The notes beneath the pieces were generated by a model that worked only from the letters and a program-made list of their open reading frames with translations, had not been told where the DNA came from and searched no databases. Below are positions 62,433-64,000 of a stretch of 64,000 nucleotides of DNA, piece by piece. Where the stretch lies: contig NC_016609.1 in the NCBI RefSeq assembly GCF_000246855.1, positions 868,001-932,000 of the forward strand, given 5' to 3'. Source of the stretch: Niastella koreensis GR20-10. Its GTDB lineage: Bacteria; Bacteroidota; Bacteroidia; Chitinophagales; Chitinophagaceae. Made by a program: the position numbers and the translations under genes. How positions within the stretch are numbered: the first letter of the stretch is position 1; each line of letters starts with the position of its first letter.

Positions 62433-62470
62433 AAGAGTTGACCGGTTAACTTGTTAACTGGTCAACTCTT
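62433..62470 (-). terminator. Near-perfect 18-bp hairpin terminator
   Basis: AAGAGTTGACCGGTTAAC (62433-62450), TT, then GTTAACTGGTCAACTCTT (62453-62470) with a single mismatched (G-U-type) pair. Read on the minus strand it is followed by ATTTTTGT, a good U tract. It terminates the 94-residue gene ending at 62499 and isolates GH89. Confidence 0.8.
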
Positions 62471-62498
62471 TGACTTTCGATTGGTATTGCACAAATTA

Positions 62499-62783
62499 TT
62501 ATGAATGCTGTAAGTGATATTTTACCCTGCTCTCCAGTTTATCAAGATTCTTATCTTTCATTACAGTAAATGAAAACTTCTTACCTGTTTTCGCTGCAGC
62601 ACGCGCCACAGCATCTATAACTTCGTTTATGGATGATTTGTCCTTGCTTTTAAATTCCACGTTACCGCTATCTGCTTTTGGCCCGGCCGCCAACAGCGAT
62701 TCTTTCTGCATTTCAGTATATAAGTTTGTGTAATCGGCAGGGTTCGCACTATGTAATTCAACCCGGGCAGTGAATGTGTTCAT
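62499..62783 (-). CDS. Small cytoplasmic protein, GhoS/DUF2622-like
   Basis: A 94-residue protein without signal peptide. The pattern MNTFTARVELHSANPADYTNL, a central variable part and a helix INEVIDAVARAAAKTGKKFS followed by a strand recalls small ferredoxin-like-fold proteins annotated GhoS/DUF2622 (type V antitoxin-like RNases). No toxin partner (GhoT-like small membrane peptide) is visible next to it. It forms a single-gene unit bounded by a strong terminator at 62433-62470. Assignment rests on remembered family pattern, so it is tentative. Confidence 0.6.
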   Translation of the reverse strand: MNTFTARVELHSANPADYTNLYTEMQKESLLAAGPKADSGNVEFKSKDKSSINEVIDAVARAAAKTGKKFSFTVMKDKNLDKLESRVKYHLQHS

Positions 62784-63149
62784 ATATAGACTATTTAATG
62801 GTTTGAAATAAAATATTTGCCTGATTCATTTTTGTTAATGGGTGATTATGGTATTATTAATAATCTCCATAATAAACCAATTTATTTAAACAACGCTGTT
62901 TTGTTTAATGGCCACTATTACTAAAAAAGCGTGCCAATATGCTACAATGGGGATATAATAACAAAGAGCTTACAATTGTTAATGAATGTTATCCTACAAA
63001 TTTAGTAGGATAATAGATAGGATCAAACTATTTAACAATTAAATACTCATAAACTATAAGTTATTGACTCAGGCTGGTGCAGGATGGAATTTTCGCAGAG
63101 CTATCTAATTTCCATGTTTATTTTAACCATCAAGGCTTGCTATATAAAT
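62784..63149. other. 366-base AT-rich divergent intergenic region
   Basis: Separates the small minus-strand gene and the plus-strand lyase and should carry both promoters. No convincing TTTG/TAnnTTTG pair was found. The only clear element is the inverted repeat at 62989-63013. Confidence 0.6.
62989..63013. promoter_or_regulatory. Candidate operator TTATCCTAC-N7-GTAGGATAA
   Basis: Perfect 9-base arms (62989-62997 and 63005-63013) around AAATTTA, about 137 bases upstream of the PL11 start. There is no U tract on either side, so a protein-binding site is likelier than a terminator. Confidence 0.45.
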
Positions 63150-64000
63150 ATGCAAAAACGACATATATCCCTCGCGCTTACTGCTGTTATCATTTTTATC
63201 TTTTGGGGTTCACCAGGTAATGCACAACGTCAAATGGAAGCCCTTGGACGGGGGGTAGTAGCCGTACATAGCAGCGAAAAGCAGGTATTTATCAGTTGGC
63301 GGTTATCAGGTACTGAGCCGGCAACCACTGCATTTAATATCTATCGGCAAACTGGTGAGCAAACACCGGTGAGGTTAAATAGAACACCGCTTACCAATGT
63401 TACCTGGTTTATTGATTCGCTGGCAAACTTATCAGCCAGTACCACCTGGCAGGTAAAGCCTGTATTGAATGGAAAAGAATTAACAGCAGGCGCCGGAGCG
63501 TTTACATTACCGGCCAATGCGCCGGTACAACAATATTTATCCGTTCCAATACAACCACCGCCCGGTTCATCTATCATGAACCAGGCCTATACGTTCAGCG
63601 CCAATGATGCCAGTGTGGGGGATCTGAATGGCGATGGGGAATATGAGCTCATTTTAAAATGGGAGCCTTCCAATGCAAAGAATCCACCGCAGCCCGGCTT
63701 TACCGGTCCGCAGATCATAGATGCCTATACCCTTACAGGAAAATTGTTATGGCGGATAGATCTGGGTAAGAATATCCGTTCCGGCGCTGCCTATACGCAA
63801 CTATTGGTATATGACCTGGATGGGGATGGCCGGGCTGAAGTAGTTTGTAAAACTGCCGATGGCACTATAGATGGCAAGGGCAGGGTAATTGGTGACAGTA
63901 CAAAAGACTGGCGCACATTTACTGAAAAAGATCCCACCTATGGTAAAATTGTGAATGGACCAGAGTACCTGACGGTATTTGATGGCCTCACGGGGGCGGC
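63150..64000 (+). CDS. PL11 rhamnogalacturonan lyase, 3'-truncated by the window edge
   Basis: The first 283 codons of a secreted lyase that cuts the rhamnogalacturonan I backbone by beta-elimination. Start ATG at 63150 gives a signal peptide ending SPGNAQRQ. The mature start RQMEALGRGVVAVHSSEKQV and FISWRLSGTEPATTAFNIYR is the fibronectin-like domain at the head of PL11. The eight-bladed propeller then begins, with calcium-binding loops DLNGDGEYELILKWEPSN and DLDGDGRAEVVCKTADGT. The frame is open to the end of the window. It extends the pectin theme and probably opens a further rhamnogalacturonan cluster to the right. Confidence 0.94.
   Translation, partial: MQKRHISLALTAVIIFIFWGSPGNAQRQMEALGRGVVAVHSSEKQVFISWRLSGTEPATTAFNIYRQTGEQTPVRLNRTPLTNVTWFIDSLANLSASTTWQVKPVLNGKELTAGAGAFTLPANAPVQQYLSVPIQPPPGSSIMNQAYTFSANDASVGDLNGDGEYELILKWEPSNAKNPPQPGFTGPQIIDAYTLTGKLLWRIDLGKNIRSGAAYTQLLVYDLDGDGRAEVVCKTADGTIDGKGRVIGDSTKDWRTFTEKDPTYGKIVNGPEYLTVFDGLTGA

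Noticed and set aside
62426-62433. TATTTTTG on the minus strand as a -7 promoter element for GH89
   Set aside because: It coincides with the U tract of the 62433-62470 terminator, and no TTTG element sits 19 bases upstream.

Overview
The window looks like chromosome of a Bacteroidota bacterium, most likely a soil or plant-associated Chitinophagaceae (Niastella/Chitinophaga-like; this placement is inference). The evidence is three SusC/SusD outer-membrane pairs, lipoproteins with Bacteroidota lipoboxes, a type IX secretion sorting tail, many secreted glycosidases and no visible Shine-Dalgarno habit. It is a carbohydrate-degradation island for plant cell walls. I saw no tRNA, rRNA, insertion sequence, phage gene or CRISPR array.

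Layout. (1) 1-3.4 kb, +: arabinan enzymes (5'-truncated GH51 arabinofuranosidase, GH43 arabinanase) and a decayed pectate lyase remnant. (2) 3.7-18.9 kb, -: a tight seven-gene operon, FAS1 lipoprotein - SusC - SusD - FAS1 - FAS1 - SusC - SusD, with no enzyme and no regulator. It is the most unusual unit in the window. (3) 19.4-35.2 kb, +: a pectin/rhamnogalacturonan locus with a canonical SusC/SusD pair, a PL22-like oligogalacturonate lyase, a GH106 rhamnosidase, a small NTF2-like protein and two large six-hairpin proteins of uncertain activity. (4) 35.2-40.6 kb: a TonB-receptor-like barrel protein (+), a T9SS-sorted surface protein (-) and a double-thioredoxin protein (-). (5) 40.6-52.5 kb: a glucuronoxylan locus with GH10 xylanase, GH115 and GH67 alpha-glucuronidases, an SDR oxidoreductase and a LacI regulator on -, and an SGNH acetylesterase and mannonate dehydratase (uxuA) on +. 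Two LacI-type palindromes lie at the divergent point. (6) 52.6-60.0 kb: an envelope module with an LtaS-like sulfatase-fold enzyme (-) and response regulator, histidine kinase, TonB receptor and PAP2 phosphatase (+). (7) 60.0-64 kb: GH89 alpha-N-acetylglucosaminidase (-), a small GhoS-like protein (-) and a 3'-truncated PL11 rhamnogalacturonan lyase (+).

How they work together. The arabinan, homogalacturonan and rhamnogalacturonan enzymes in (1), (3) and (7) dismantle pectin side chains and backbone. The xylan block cuts the backbone (GH10), removes (methyl)glucuronic acid (GH115 on polymer, GH67 on oligomers) and acetyl groups (SGNH esterase), then routes glucuronate through fructuronate and mannonate to KDG (SDR plus UxuA; the isomerase UxaC is not here). 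The FAS1/SusCD operon sits in the middle of this pectin island and its ligand is unknown.

The intergenic spaces are unusual. They carry several families of short degenerate word arrays, often folding into imperfect hairpins and found only between genes, plus several strong perfect hairpins.
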